Origin: a candidate division WOR-1 bacterium RIFOXYB2_FULL_42_35
GTDB lineage: Bacteria > Margulisbacteria > WOR-1 > O2-12-FULL-45-9
DNA length: 64,000 nucleotides
Reading direction: 5' to 3'
NCBI GenBank assembly: GCA_001771545.1
Contig: MEUC01000011.1
Span: 1-64,000 of the forward strand
Shown: one piece after another, positions 36,924 through 46,003 of the stretch
How the letters are laid out: each line of letters begins with the position of its first letter
Numbering within the stretch: position 1 is the stretch's first letter
The notes under the pieces: generated by a model
What the model saw: only the letters and a program-made list of their open reading frames with translations
What the model was told of the DNA's origin: nothing
The model's database searches: none
Position numbers and translations under genes: made by a program

Positions 36924-37721
36924 ATGCCTATTCAAGAGAAATGCCGAATCTTAGACCACCAGAAAGTTGCCCCTTTCCATTTTAAAATTACCCTTGTTTC
37001 TAAATATATCTCTTCACACGCAGAACCAGGCCAATTTGTTAACGTCCGCTGCTCACAAGATTACGATCCCCTACTTAGACGACCACTAGGAGTTCATAAC
37101 GTTAACCCAGAAGAAGAAATCTTTGAATTGCTTTATGAGATCGTTGGCAAAGGGACAGAATTACTTTCCAAGCATCAAGTTGGACAGGAAATAGATATCC
37201 TTGGTCCTTTGGGGAACGGATTTGATATCAATAAAGACAAAAAGGTTGCTATTCTAGTTGCTGGCGGAATGGGCGTTGCACCTCTGCTCTACTTAGCTAA
37301 ATTCCTACGATCCACGATCCACGATCCACGATCAATCCACATCCTAATTGGCACTAAGACAAAAGAGCTGATTCTTGCTGAAAAAGAATTTAAAACTTTA
37401 ACAGATAACGTTATCGTTTCAACAGATGATGGATCTTACGGCAAAAAGGGTTTTGTTTCTGATGTCCTACTTGAAACTTTGGACCCAAGAACCATTGATG
37501 CTTCAGCAACCATATACGCTTGTGGCCCCAAACCAATGCTCAAGGCCATTGCAGAAATTGCTTTCCAAAAGAAGATCGACTGCCAAGTTTCCATGGAAGC
37601 TAGAATGGCTTGCGGGATTGGCACTTGCTTGGGTTGTGTGATTAATACGACAAAAGGTTATCAAAAGGTTTGTGACGACGGCCCGGTTTTCGACGCAAAG
37701 GAGATTGTATGGACAAGCTAG
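36924..37721 (+). CDS. pyrK: dihydroorotate dehydrogenase electron-transfer subunit
   Basis: A 265-residue iron-sulfur flavoprotein that passes electrons from PyrD to NAD. It has the FAD-binding RRPLGVH near residue 51, the NAD-binding AGGMGVAPLLYLA near 112, and a C-terminal 2Fe-2S cluster with cysteines in ARMACGIGTCLGCVI and a fourth in KVCDDGPVF. Bases 37308-37340 code an odd RSTIHDPRSIH from three perfect copies of CGATCCA, an apparent in-frame repeat insertion between two conserved strands. The gene overlaps pyrD by 13 nt. ATG 36924 is preferred over TTG 36921. Confidence 0.93.
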   Translation: MPIQEKCRILDHQKVAPFHFKITLVSKYISSHAEPGQFVNVRCSQDYDPLLRRPLGVHNVNPEEEIFELLYEIVGKGTELLSKHQVGQEIDILGPLGNGFDINKDKKVAILVAGGMGVAPLLYLAKFLRSTIHDPRSIHILIGTKTKELILAEKEFKTLTDNVIVSTDDGSYGKKGFVSDVLLETLDPRTIDASATIYACGPKPMLKAIAEIAFQKKIDCQVSMEARMACGIGTCLGCVINTTKGYQKVCDDGPVFDAKEIVWTS

Positions 37722-38620
37722 CTATTGAACTCTGCGGTATCAAATTAAAGAACCCGGTCATGGTTGCCTCTGGCACTTTTGGTCACGGCGAAGAAGCAGC
37801 TAAGTTTGTTGATCTAGATAAACTTGGGGCAATCATCACCAAAACTATCACCCTAGAACCACGCCAAGGCAATAAACCACCACGAATCTGCGAAACAGCT
37901 TCTGGCATGCTCAACTCCATTGGCCTACAAAACAAAGGAGTTAAGGATTTCTTGGAAAACCGTCTACCTACACTGGCCAAATATAAAACCCCTGTAATTG
38001 TTAACATTGCCGGGGAATCAGCTAAAGAGTTTGAAGAGCTGACCAAGATATTAAATAAAGAACCGTTAGTTAAAGGGATTGAAGTTAACATTTCCTGTCC
38101 TAACGTGTCTAAGGGTGGAATGCTCTTCTGCTTTGATCCCAGGGCAACCAGAGAATTAGTTGCCACTGTTAGGAAAGCAACTAGTCTTCCGGTAATTGTT
38201 AAATTGTCACCCAACGTTACAGACATCGCTTTAATCGCTAAAGAAGCAGAAAATGCCGGGGCTGATGTAATTTCTTTAATCAATACTCTCTGGGGCATGG
38301 CCATCGATACCAATACCCACAAACCAAAACTGGGCAACATCACTGGCGGCCTCTCTGGTCCTGCCATTAAACCAATTGCCATCAGAATGGTTTGGCAGGT
38401 TGCTCAAGCTGTTAAAATCCCGATCATCGGAGTTGGAGGAATTATGACCGGAGCAGATGCAATTGAATTTTTCCTAGCCGGCGCTTCCGCAGTTCAGGTT
38501 GGTACAGCTAATTTTGTTGATACACAGGCACCTGTAAGGATTGTCGAAGAAATCAAAGAATATTTAGATTCCCACAATATCAGCCACTACAAAGAATTGG
38601 TTGGAAAAGTAACTGCGTAG
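37709..38620 (+). CDS. pyrD: dihydroorotate dehydrogenase, class 1B
   Basis: A 303-residue FMN enzyme for the fourth step of pyrimidine synthesis, working with PyrK. Motifs: KNPVMVASGTFG near residue 12, the NSIGLQNKG loop near 69, VNISCPNVSKGG near 127 (the NxSCP motif with class 1B catalytic cysteine), GGLSGPAIKPIA near 213 and GVGGIMTGADAIEF near 243. Its start overlaps pyrK; AAGGAG precedes ATG 37709 within pyrK. Confidence 0.95.
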   Translation: MDKLAIELCGIKLKNPVMVASGTFGHGEEAAKFVDLDKLGAIITKTITLEPRQGNKPPRICETASGMLNSIGLQNKGVKDFLENRLPTLAKYKTPVIVNIAGESAKEFEELTKILNKEPLVKGIEVNISCPNVSKGGMLFCFDPRATRELVATVRKATSLPVIVKLSPNVTDIALIAKEAENAGADVISLINTLWGMAIDTNTHKPKLGNITGGLSGPAIKPIAIRMVWQVAQAVKIPIIGVGGIMTGADAIEFFLAGASAVQVGTANFVDTQAPVRIVEEIKEYLDSHNISHYKELVGKVTA

Positions 38621-38638
38621 CTATTCCCCAAACTTAGG

Positions 38639-38734
38639 CTAATCCGGCGGTTGAAACTTACCTTTGTACATCAGAATAAATATCACTACAATGATGAAGA
38701 TTATTAGAACTAGAACTGCTTGTGATTCGGTCAT
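38639..38734 (-). CDS. 31-residue single-helix membrane peptide
   Basis: A short frame codes MTESQAVLVLIIFIIVVIFI followed by LMYKGKFQPPD. It is one membrane helix with a short basic-proline tail. AAGGA lies about 11 nt before the ATG. Its form resembles genuine tiny membrane proteins, but without homologues in view it remains tentative. Confidence 0.4.
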   Translation of the reverse strand: MTESQAVLVLIIFIIVVIFILMYKGKFQPPD

Positions 38735-38744
38735 GGTTTTATGG

Positions 38745-38884
38745 TCCTTAGAACATCAGTGAACCAGAATATCAGAGCAAGATTATCAGATTATTAGATG
38801 ATCAGAATACCAGGAAACAACTTATATTCTGATTCTCTATTACTCTGATATCCTAGTTCTGATAAACTAATATTCTGATGATCT
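38745..38884. repeat. degenerate TATTCTGAT/ATCAGAATA inverted repeat
   Basis: The 140 bp between the small ORF and uvrA consist almost entirely of variants of ATCAGA, ATCAGAATA and their complements. AGATGATCAGAATA (38796-38809) faces TATTCTGATGATCT (38871-38884), 13 of 14 paired, giving a long imperfect hairpin that ends at the uvrA stop codon. It might act as a transcription end for both pyrD and uvrA. Confidence 0.7.
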
Positions 38885-41697
38885 CAAAGAACTCTCTTCA
38901 AAAACATCCCCGTATAACTCTTTGAATTATTGCTAACCTGTTCAGGAGTCCCCTCCGCCACCACAAAGCCCCCCTCATCCCCACCACCTGGTCCTAAGTC
39001 AATAATATGATCCGCAGTTTTGATTACATCTAAATTATGTTCAATCACAATTAAAGTATTGCCAGTTGAGACTAAGCGTTTAAGTACCTCCAATAACTTC
39101 TTAATATCAGCAAAATGTAAGCCAGTGGTTGGTTCGTCTAGAAGATATAATGTTCTGCCTGTTGAGCGAGTTGCCAACTCTGTGGCCAATTTAATCCTCT
39201 GGGCCTCACCACCAGACAAAGTAGTCGCTGGTTGGCCTAATTTTACATAACTTAAACCGACATCATTTAAAGTCTCTAACTTTCGCCTAATTTGGGGAAT
39301 ATTCTCGAACAAATCCAAAGCCTCTTCAACTGTCATATCCAACACATCATAAATGGACTTACCACGATAATGAACTTCCAATGTTTCTCGATCATAACGC
39401 TTACCCTTGCAAACATCACAAGGCACATAGACATCCGGCAAGAAATGCATTTCAATCTTGACTAAGCCATCACCGGAACAAGCTTCGCAACGTCCCCCTT
39501 TGACATTGAAGGAAAAACGACCCGGCTTGTAACCCCTGATTTTAGCCTCATTGGTCATAGTAAATAAGTCACGGATATGAGTAAAAACTCCCGTATAAGT
39601 TGCTGGGTTAGAACGTGGAGTGCGACCAATCGGCGTTTGATCAATAATCACAACTTTATCGATATGCTCAATGCCATCAATTCGATCATGTATCCCGGCC
39701 TTATCCAAAGCACGATAAAACTTTTTAGCTAAGGCACGATACAAAATATCATTAACCAAGGAACTTTTACCGGAACCGGAAACACCGGTCACACAAGTAA
39801 AGGTTCCCAAAGGAAAAGAGACATTAACTTTCTTTAAGTTATTATGTTCCGCTTTAACAATTTTAAGAAATTTGCCGTTACCGGGCTTGCGTTCAACTGG
39901 AACCTCAATCTTTTCCTTGCCAGAAAGAAATTTTCCTGTAATTGAAGCTGCTGTCTTTTCAATCTGCGCTACTGTTCCGCTGGCTACAATCTCCCCCCCA
40001 TGCCTCCCTGCCCCCGGCCCAATATCAACCAGATGGTCTGCCAGCCGCATCGTTTCTTCATCATGCTCTACTACTATTATAGTATTACCCAAATCCCTTA
40101 AACGGAACAAAGTCTCAATTAAGCGTTTATTATCACGCTGGTGCAAACCAATTGAAGGCTCGTCTAAGATATAGAGCACTCCGACTAAGCCAGAGCCGAC
40201 TTGGGTGGCCAAACGAGTCCTCTGTGCTTCTCCGCCAGAAAGTGTGGCAGATTGGCGGTCAAGGGTGACGTAATCCAACCCAACATCAACTAAAAACATT
40301 AAACGTGCGGTTAGCTCTTTAACAATTTGTTTGGCAATAACTGTTTCCCGCTCTGTGAGCTGCAAATCAGTTAAAAAAGCCATCACTTTGTTGATTGATA
40401 AAGCTGAAATTTTGGCAATTGATTTGCCGGCAATTGTCACTGCTAAACTTTCCGGCCGCAGTCTCTGCCCATGACAAACAGGACAGCTGACACTACTCAT
40501 GTAGCGATAAAGACTAAAACGCACATTTTCTGATTTGGTCTCATAATAGCGCCGTTTAAGCCAGTTAATTATGCCTTCGTAAGAGCCCTCATGCTCCCAA
40601 TAGCTGCGATCCATACGATGTTTAAACATAATTGGTTTATCGGAACCATAAAACAAAACCTTAAGTTGTTTTTTGTTTAGTTTCTTAACCGGGGTAAAAA
40701 TATCAAAACCATAGGTTTCCCCCACAGATTCCAATTTTTGGATAAAATATGAAGCTGCCTCACCCCAACAAGCGATGGCTCCATCGGCAATAGTCAGGCT
40801 TTTATCAGGAATGACCAGATCAGGATCAAATTGCAGCTTATCTCCCAACCCCTTACACTCTGGGCAAGCGCCATAGGGACTATTAAAAGAAAAGATCCTG
40901 GGAGTGATTTCATCAAGGGAAAGGCTACAACTGGCACAAGCAAACTTTTCACTATAACTCTTCGGCTTAGCCCCTTTTTTCTCGCTTAAAATCTCAACCA
41001 CGCCATTACCAAAGCGCAAAGCTGTTTCTACTGATTCGTTTAAACGTTTTTTGTTTGAGGTTTTGACAACTAAGCGATCAATTACTATTTCAATATTATG
41101 TTTCAGTTTCTTGTCTAAAACCGGAACTTCGGCAATTTCATAGACCTTGCCATCAACCCGAGCTCGAATAAAACCGTCTTTTTGGATATCAGCAAAAAGT
41201 GTTTTATACTCCCCCTTACGTCCACGGATAACCGGTGCAAGGATTTGGATTTTCTCCCCAGCTGGCAATTGAAAAATCTGATCAACAATCTGCTGTGGAG
41301 TTTGCTTTTCGATCTTTTTCCCACATTTAGGACAGTGCGGAATACCAATATTAGCAAAGAGGAGTCTTAGATAATCATAAATCTCTGTGACAGTCCCAAC
41401 AGTTGATCTTGGATTTCTGGGTGGAGATTTTTGGTCAATAGAAATAGCCGGAGATAAGCCTTCAATTGAATCAACATCGGGCTTTTGCATTTGTTCTAAA
41501 AATTGTCGAGCGTAAGCAGAAAGAGATTCAACGTAGCGACGCTGGCCTTCAGCATAAACAGTGTCAAAGGCTAGTGATGATTTACCTGAACCAGATAGAC
41601 CAGTAAAGACAATAAATTTATTGCGCGGAAGTTCTAAACTAACGTCTTTTAGGTTATGCTCGCGGGCACCTTTGATGATGATTTTGTCTGAGTTCAT
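38884..41697 (-). CDS. uvrA: excinuclease ABC subunit A
   Basis: A 937-residue nucleotide-excision-repair ATPase of usual length. The first Walker A is [14 protein letters not shown] near residue 33 and the second [13 protein letters not shown] near 635. Both ABC signatures ([12 protein letters not shown] and [12 protein letters not shown]), the CPKCGKK and CPECKG zinc sites and the CEACSGDG zinc finger are present. It binds damaged DNA with UvrB. No Shine-Dalgarno precedes ATG 41697; TACAAT lies 10 nt upstream. It is divergent from the 41774 gene. Confidence 0.97.
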   Translation of the reverse strand: MNSDKIIIKGAREHNLKDVSLELPRNKFIVFTGLSGSGKSSLAFDTVYAEGQRRYVESLSAYARQFLEQMQKPDVDSIEGLSPAISIDQKSPPRNPRSTVGTVTEIYDYLRLLFANIGIPHCPKCGKKIEKQTPQQIVDQIFQLPAGEKIQILAPVIRGRKGEYKTLFADIQKDGFIRARVDGKVYEIAEVPVLDKKLKHNIEIVIDRLVVKTSNKKRLNESVETALRFGNGVVEILSEKKGAKPKSYSEKFACASCSLSLDEITPRIFSFNSPYGACPECKGLGDKLQFDPDLVIPDKSLTIADGAIACWGEAASYFIQKLESVGETYGFDIFTPVKKLNKKQLKVLFYGSDKPIMFKHRMDRSYWEHEGSYEGIINWLKRRYYETKSENVRFSLYRYMSSVSCPVCHGQRLRPESLAVTIAGKSIAKISALSINKVMAFLTDLQLTERETVIAKQIVKELTARLMFLVDVGLDYVTLDRQSATLSGGEAQRTRLATQVGSGLVGVLYILDEPSIGLHQRDNKRLIETLFRLRDLGNTIIVVEHDEETMRLADHLVDIGPGAGRHGGEIVASGTVAQIEKTAASITGKFLSGKEKIEVPVERKPGNGKFLKIVKAEHNNLKKVNVSFPLGTFTCVTGVSGSGKSSLVNDILYRALAKKFYRALDKAGIHDRIDGIEHIDKVVIIDQTPIGRTPRSNPATYTGVFTHIRDLFTMTNEAKIRGYKPGRFSFNVKGGRCEACSGDGLVKIEMHFLPDVYVPCDVCKGKRYDRETLEVHYRGKSIYDVLDMTVEEALDLFENIPQIRRKLETLNDVGLSYVKLGQPATTLSGGEAQRIKLATELATRSTGRTLYLLDEPTTGLHFADIKKLLEVLKRLVSTGNTLIVIEHNLDVIKTADHIIDLGPGGGDEGGFVVAEGTPEQVSNNSKSYTGMFLKRVL

Positions 41698-41707
41698 GGA
41701 ATTTTCT

Positions 41708-41716
41708 ATTGTAGCA
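41708..41716 (-). promoter_or_regulatory. extended -10 promoter of uvrA (leaderless)
   Basis: On the minus strand TGC TACAAT ends 10 nt before ATG 41697. No LexA-type box (CTGT-N8-ACAG) was seen beside it. Confidence 0.5.
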
Positions 41717-41758
41717 AAAAAACCTGAAACTATCGAGTAAATCTAAAACGATGTAGTA

Positions 41759-41767
41759 TGTTATAAT
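41759..41767 (+). promoter_or_regulatory. extended -10 promoter of the 41774 operon (leaderless)
   Basis: TGT TATAAT ends 6 nt before ATG 41774, too close for a ribosome site. Confidence 0.55.
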
Positions 41768-41773
41768 AACTCA

Positions 41774-42019
41774 ATGAAAAAACTACACTATTTCACAGCA
41801 ATCTGCTCTGCCCTGGTTGTTGGGTTGGGTCAAATTATTGAGGGTGAAAGCAAAAAAGGTCTTCTGCTCCTGTTGGTTTTTTACTTTGCTCTGCCTGCTC
41901 TGACCTATTTAGCCTTATTAACTGGTGGCTCCCTCCCTCTTTACATTTGGGGACTAACAATTGTGGCTGGCTTAATTATTTGGACCTATAGTGTTGGGGA
42001 GGCCCTTTTTAAATCATGA
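41774..42019 (+). CDS. small TM2-like membrane protein
   Basis: An 81-residue inner-membrane protein with three hydrophobic segments. GLGQIIEGESKKGLLLLLVFYF near residue 17 has the G-x-GQ and basic-glycine turn of TM2/DUF5683-type domains. It overlaps the M50 protease gene by an ATGA junction and is presumably expressed with it. Function unknown. Confidence 0.75.
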   Translation: MKKLHYFTAICSALVVGLGQIIEGESKKGLLLLLVFYFALPALTYLALLTGGSLPLYIWGLTIVAGLIIWTYSVGEALFKS

Positions 42020-43143
42020 GAAGATCCTTCAAACTATTTACCATTTTTAATATTCCGATTGAGATAAATATCAGCTGGTTCATTATTCTCAGCTTGATTG
42101 TCTTTACGCTGGCTCGAGGGTATTTCCCTTATACCAATCCAGAACTTTCAACTACTAGCCATTGGTTGATGGCGCTAATTGCTGCGCTGCTACTATTTGC
42201 CTCACTTTTAGCCCATGAAATGGCCCATTCCTTAGTAGCCATAAAACATCAGCTGCCAATTCATGGCATAACTTTATTTGTTTTTGGCGGTGTGGCACAG
42301 CTGGAAAAAGAACCGGACTCTCCCGCTGTTGAATTTAGAATGGCCATCGCTGGCCCAATTATGAGTTTTTCTTTGGCGGTATTGTTTTTTAGCTTAACCA
42401 AAACTTTCTACAATTTAGGCTTGCCTTCCCCTATCTTAGCCATTACCAATTATCTTTTTATGCTCAATTTGGTGGTAGGGATGTTTAACCTTATCCCTGG
42501 CTTTCCGCTTGATGGTGGTCGAGTGTTGCGTTCCATACTCTGGGCCTGGTTCAAAGATTTAAGAAGGGCGACTAAAATTGCCAGTGCATTCGGCAAAACA
42601 TTTGCTTTTGTTTTAATTGCCTTTGGTTTGTTTAATTTGTTTTCCGGGGCTTTTGTTTCCGGCATCTGGTTTATTTTTATCGGCTTATTCTTGCATGAAG
42701 CAGCTGGATCAAGCTATCGGCAAGTTGCCATGAAAAAGCTTTTAAGCGGAACAAAAGTAGCAGCGATGATGACCAAGAATGTTATAACAGTTCCTGCTGA
42801 AATCACTTTAGATAAACTGGTTGACGATTACTTTTTTAAATATCGGCACGCCACTTTCCCAATCATGACAGATGATAATATTATTGGACTGGTAACTTTT
42901 CATGACATCAAAGAAGTAACCAAAGAAAAGTGGTCAACCACAACGGCACAGGACATCATGATTCCACTAATTCATGATTTTGTGATTGACGCCCAAGCTG
43001 ATGTCATGGAAGCCATGCCAATCTTAGCCAGGAACGGCCTGGGTCGCGCACTTATTATCGAAAATAAAAAACTGATTGGTATCCTCTCGCAAAAAGATAT
43101 CCTGCAATTATTTAAGTTTAAGTCGGCGATTGGTGGGAAATAA
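42016..43143 (+). CDS. site-2 type zinc metalloprotease (M50) with CBS pair
   Basis: A 375-residue membrane protease. The zinc site HEMAHSLVA lies in a membrane segment near residue 71, and the third ligand is in NLIPGFPLDGGR near 160. After about residue 245 come two CBS domains (MTKNVITVPAEITLDKLVDD and ISQ-like NKKLIGILSQKDILQLF), which sense adenine nucleotides. This is the SpoIVFB/Rip3-like CBS subgroup of intramembrane proteases. No substrate is nearby, although the ECF anti-sigma in this window would be a reasonable kind of target. Confidence 0.92.
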   Translation: MRRSFKLFTIFNIPIEINISWFIILSLIVFTLARGYFPYTNPELSTTSHWLMALIAALLLFASLLAHEMAHSLVAIKHQLPIHGITLFVFGGVAQLEKEPDSPAVEFRMAIAGPIMSFSLAVLFFSLTKTFYNLGLPSPILAITNYLFMLNLVVGMFNLIPGFPLDGGRVLRSILWAWFKDLRRATKIASAFGKTFAFVLIAFGLFNLFSGAFVSGIWFIFIGLFLHEAAGSSYRQVAMKKLLSGTKVAAMMTKNVITVPAEITLDKLVDDYFFKYRHATFPIMTDDNIIGLVTFHDIKEVTKEKWSTTTAQDIMIPLIHDFVIDAQADVMEAMPILARNGLGRALIIENKKLIGILSQKDILQLFKFKSAIGGK

Positions 43144-43151
43144 TCTCTACT

Positions 43152-43715
43152 ATGGAGAAACTCATCTGGCAACCAGGGACAATGGTCTACCCCGCTCCAG
43201 CAGTGTTAGTTAGCTGTGGGGATAAGCCAGAAAACTACAATATCATTACCATTGCTTGGACAGGCACAATTTGTTCTGACCCAGCAATGACCTATGTTTC
43301 CATCCGTCCCTCACGACATTCATATGCACTCATTAAGAAGAACAAAGAGTTTGTCATTAATTTGACAACGAAGCGATTGGCTTTTGCGACCGACTTTTGC
43401 GGAGTAAAATCTGGTCGAGATATAAATAAGTTTGAGCGGCTAAAACTAACTCCTCTCAAAGGAGAAAAGGTTGCTGCCCCTTTGATCGAAGAGAGCCCCA
43501 TTAACATTGAATGCCAAGTCACAGAAATAAAATCTTTGGGATCACATGATATGTTTCTAGCTAAGGTTTTGTGTATCCACGCCAGTAAAGAGTTTATGAA
43601 TAAAGCGGGCAAGTTTGACCTGCGTAAAACTGACCCAATTTGTTATTCACATGGCAACTATTATGCGCTGGGGAAATGCCTGGGACACTTTGGATATTCA
43701 ATTAAGAAACGTTAG
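43152..43715 (+). CDS. flavin reductase-like FMN-binding protein
   Basis: A 187-residue protein of the flavoredoxin/flavin-reductase split-barrel fold: PAPAVLVSCGDKPENYNIIT near residue 14, IAWTGTICSDPAMTYVSIRPSRHSY near 35-59, and NLTTKRLAFATDFCG near 69-83, where FMN phosphate is normally held. Members act in sulfite or iron-sulfur electron transfer or as FMN reductases. It starts 8 nt after the protease stop and is probably in the same operon. Confidence 0.85.
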   Translation: MEKLIWQPGTMVYPAPAVLVSCGDKPENYNIITIAWTGTICSDPAMTYVSIRPSRHSYALIKKNKEFVINLTTKRLAFATDFCGVKSGRDINKFERLKLTPLKGEKVAAPLIEESPINIECQVTEIKSLGSHDMFLAKVLCIHASKEFMNKAGKFDLRKTDPICYSHGNYYALGKCLGHFGYSIKKR

Positions 43716-43746
43716 CCTTTACCACTTACACCGTACACTTTAAACC

Positions 43747-44718
43747 TTAAACATTCCCCATCACACTATCAATCAACTCCAACAACTCTTCATAACTTTT
43801 AACTTCTGTAACCCTGCGACGGACTTCATCTTTTTTTAAATACCACATGGCAATCTTGCGCATAAAACCGATGTTCCCCCTAGGCCTTCTTTGTTTATAC
43901 TTTTGCACATAAGCAAGGTGCTTTTTTAAAACCGCTATCTTTAGTTCTAAACTAACTTGATCCGCAACAGTTCCTGTTGCCAAATACTGTTCAATATTTT
44001 TAAATATCCAAGGATCACCGAATGAACCCCGGGCAACCAAAACACCATCACAACCGGTGCGATCAACCATCTCCTTAGCCTTTTTCGGAGAGAAAACATT
44101 ACCAGAACCAAAAACCGGAATAGTAACATTATATTTTATGGCCTTGATAGCCTCATAATCAATTTCCCCGGTATAAGCCTGCTTTTGCGTGCGACCATGA
44201 ACAAAAAGCGCTGCTGCCCCACTCTGCTGGCATTTTTTAGCAATCTCGACAACACGAGCAACATTCCGCTCATCAAAGCCAGTCCGCAACTTAACTGTAA
44301 TTGGCAAAGAGATAGCTTGCGTTAAGCTACTGATAATTCTATAAAGATCCTCTGGTCGAGAAAGAAGATAGGCCCCAGCTTTTTTCTTGAGGACTTTTTT
44401 AGCCGGACAGGCAGCATTAATATCAATAAAAGTAGGCTGAACAATTTCTAGCAGTTTACGAGCAGCTTCAACCATTTTATCGGTACCAGAACCAAGCAGC
44501 TGCGCGGCAATTGGCTGATCATCCGGATGACTTTTGAGAATCTCAATGTTTTTACTGGCCCCATAGATCAAGGCATTAGCATCAAGCATCTCAAAAAAAC
44601 CAAAGCCTGCCCCAAACTCACGCGCAATCAGCCGAAAAGCCAAGTCGGCACAACCAGCTAAGGGAGACAGAAAAACGTTGGTCTCAATTTTTTTATTACC
44701 GATTTTTATACTTACCAA
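43747..44718 (-). CDS. dus: tRNA-dihydrouridine synthase
   Basis: A 323-residue FMN enzyme that reduces uridines in tRNA D-loops. The DusB-like motifs are SPLAGCADLAFRLIAREFGA near residue 18, the catalytic cysteine in DINAACPAKKVLKKKAGAYL near 98-117, KLRTGFD near 144, VHGRTQKQAYTG near 175 and GSGNVFSPKKA near 204. The start is TTG 44718 with GAGG 7 nt upstream, inside the end of the preceding gene, 1 nt after its stop. Confidence 0.93.
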   Translation of the reverse strand: MVSIKIGNKKIETNVFLSPLAGCADLAFRLIAREFGAGFGFFEMLDANALIYGASKNIEILKSHPDDQPIAAQLLGSGTDKMVEAARKLLEIVQPTFIDINAACPAKKVLKKKAGAYLLSRPEDLYRIISSLTQAISLPITVKLRTGFDERNVARVVEIAKKCQQSGAAALFVHGRTQKQAYTGEIDYEAIKAIKYNVTIPVFGSGNVFSPKKAKEMVDRTGCDGVLVARGSFGDPWIFKNIEQYLATGTVADQVSLELKIAVLKKHLAYVQKYKQRRPRGNIGFMRKIAMWYLKKDEVRRRVTEVKSYEELLELIDSVMGNV

Positions 44719-44719
44719 A

Positions 44720-45682
44720 TTAAAACCTCACGGCCAAGCCGATATTGTGGTTCACAACCCCAGCACTATTCCCGGCAATAACATAAGCTCCCCAGTAACC
44801 CAGTTCCCAACCATCATTAAGTTTATATCCATAACCTAAAGTCATAAAGCCCGGGGTTGTTACCGATTTATAATTATAGTACCCTGCTCGAAAACTACTG
44901 CGATAAAAACGCTGACCAGGTTGCGGCGAATATTCAAAACCACCAGAATAATATGGTCCACCGTATAAAGCCAATAAATCATACACCCCGGCATTGACAA
45001 CTAAACCCTGAAGTTTCCCCTTGGGGCTCCAAGCTAGAGCAGGTCGAACATTAGGCGACTGCAAAATCCCCTGGCAAACCTTTATTTGTAAACTGGAATT
45101 ATCCGGGGATGTGTACTCACCAGACAAAAGCCAAAAGTTTTCAATATGCACACCAAAAGACCACTCAGGATGAAAACGCCAAAGATAATCCAAATCAATT
45201 ACTCTTTCAAGATAATCCAGACGAACCAGCTGGCTTTGATAAATGCCATAGCCTTCTGTTCGATAAACAACATAACCGACACCCACCGACATAGCTTCGA
45301 ACCAGGGCAAACTAAAAGCCCGACCATAAGAAAGATAATATGAACCACCCCCACTCCAGGAAGCTGCTAAACTCAATCCATTCCCTTGATTAATTTTTTG
45401 GGCATAGTTGATTGAATCATAGTAAGTGTTGCCGGAACGCGGTTCAGTATTAAAATAACCGGCAGGACTCCAAGCTTGACTGGTTAAAACTAGTTGCTGC
45501 TCACCGTCTCGCCAATTTTCCAACTGCGCAGCCCCGGCCCTATTCCAATAAGCCAGATTAGCATCATCAGCAACAGCAGTAAAAATACCCCCCATGGCCA
45601 TGGGCCGAAAACCCCAACAGGCAAAAGAAGGAGAACTGATTACAAAAAGACACGTCAAAAATAAAAGATATTTTTTTATCAT
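44720..45682 (-). CDS. FadL/TraF-like outer-membrane beta-barrel protein
   Basis: About 320 residues: signal peptide (ending SPSFA), then FRPMAMGGIFTAVADDANLAYWNRAGAAQL, the RxxAMGGAFTAVADDxxAxxxNPAG pattern that opens FadL-, PorV- and TraF-type outer-membrane proteins, and barrel strands to the last residue (NHNIGLAVRF). The tryptophan in place of the NPAG asparagine-proline is a small deviation. ATG 45682 is preferred to 45691 because GAGGGGG lies 9 nt upstream of it. That ribosome site is in the 3' arm of a perfect hairpin (45692-45717). The dus gene follows 1 nt after its stop. Confidence 0.75.
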   Translation of the reverse strand: MIKKYLLFLTCLFVISSPSFACWGFRPMAMGGIFTAVADDANLAYWNRAGAAQLENWRDGEQQLVLTSQAWSPAGYFNTEPRSGNTYYDSINYAQKINQGNGLSLAASWSGGGSYYLSYGRAFSLPWFEAMSVGVGYVVYRTEGYGIYQSQLVRLDYLERVIDLDYLWRFHPEWSFGVHIENFWLLSGEYTSPDNSSLQIKVCQGILQSPNVRPALAWSPKGKLQGLVVNAGVYDLLALYGGPYYSGGFEYSPQPGQRFYRSSFRAGYYNYKSVTTPGFMTLGYGYKLNDGWELGYWGAYVIAGNSAGVVNHNIGLAVRF

Positions 45683-45691
45683 TTTTTTCAT

Positions 45692-45717
45692 CCCCCTCTC
45701 TTCCTTAAGAGAGGGGG
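45692..45717 (-). promoter_or_regulatory. hairpin hiding the ribosome site of the 44720 barrel gene
   Basis: CCCCCTCTCTT and AAGAGAGGGGG pair perfectly over 11 bp with a 4-base loop. In the minus-strand mRNA the 3' arm is the Shine-Dalgarno itself. The palindrome could instead be a member of a dispersed palindromic repeat family. Confidence 0.6.
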
Positions 45718-45753
45718 AGGTGTGCCAATCATAGATGGGGGTGAGTTAGTAAA

Positions 45754-45915
45754 TTACTTGTCGTTTTCTGCTACAAACTTTTTAATCTCTTCGATATTTT
45801 CCACGATCTTTTTGGCTTTTGACAAACCAAAAGAAAATGGGAATTTATCATTCTCATCATTTTTAATTACTATCATCGGCCGGCCCTTAAACTCTGATCT
45901 TTCAATAATCGCCAT
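45754..45915 (-). CDS. conserved-looking 53-residue protein
   Basis: The protein starts MAIIERSEFKGRPMIVIKND and continues KFPFSFGLSKAKKIVENIEE, ending FVAENDK. This beta-beta-alpha layout with an S-x-F-x-G-x-P start and F-x-FG-xx-KAK middle recalls a common uncharacterised miniprotein type in diderm bacteria. GGGAGGG lies about 5 nt before ATG 45915. It is on the same strand as, and upstream of, the barrel gene; the longer plus-strand frame over it is a shadow. Confidence 0.7.
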   Translation of the reverse strand: MAIIERSEFKGRPMIVIKNDENDKFPFSFGLSKAKKIVENIEEIKKFVAENDK

Positions 45916-46003
45916 TGTTACCCTCCCTTTTTATTTAGTCTTGGCATTATAACATAGAGAACAACAAGATAAAAAAACTTCCTTGAAAATTCCGGCGGAA
46001 TAC

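Noticed and set aside
37308-37340. CGATCCA repeats as protein-binding iterons or an origin
   Set aside because: Only three perfect copies, inside pyrK and in frame; no dnaA, repA or DnaA-box cluster nearby.
45722-45952. 76-codon plus-strand frame
   Set aside because: It lies antisense over the 53-residue minus-strand gene, which has a good ribosome site and better protein character.
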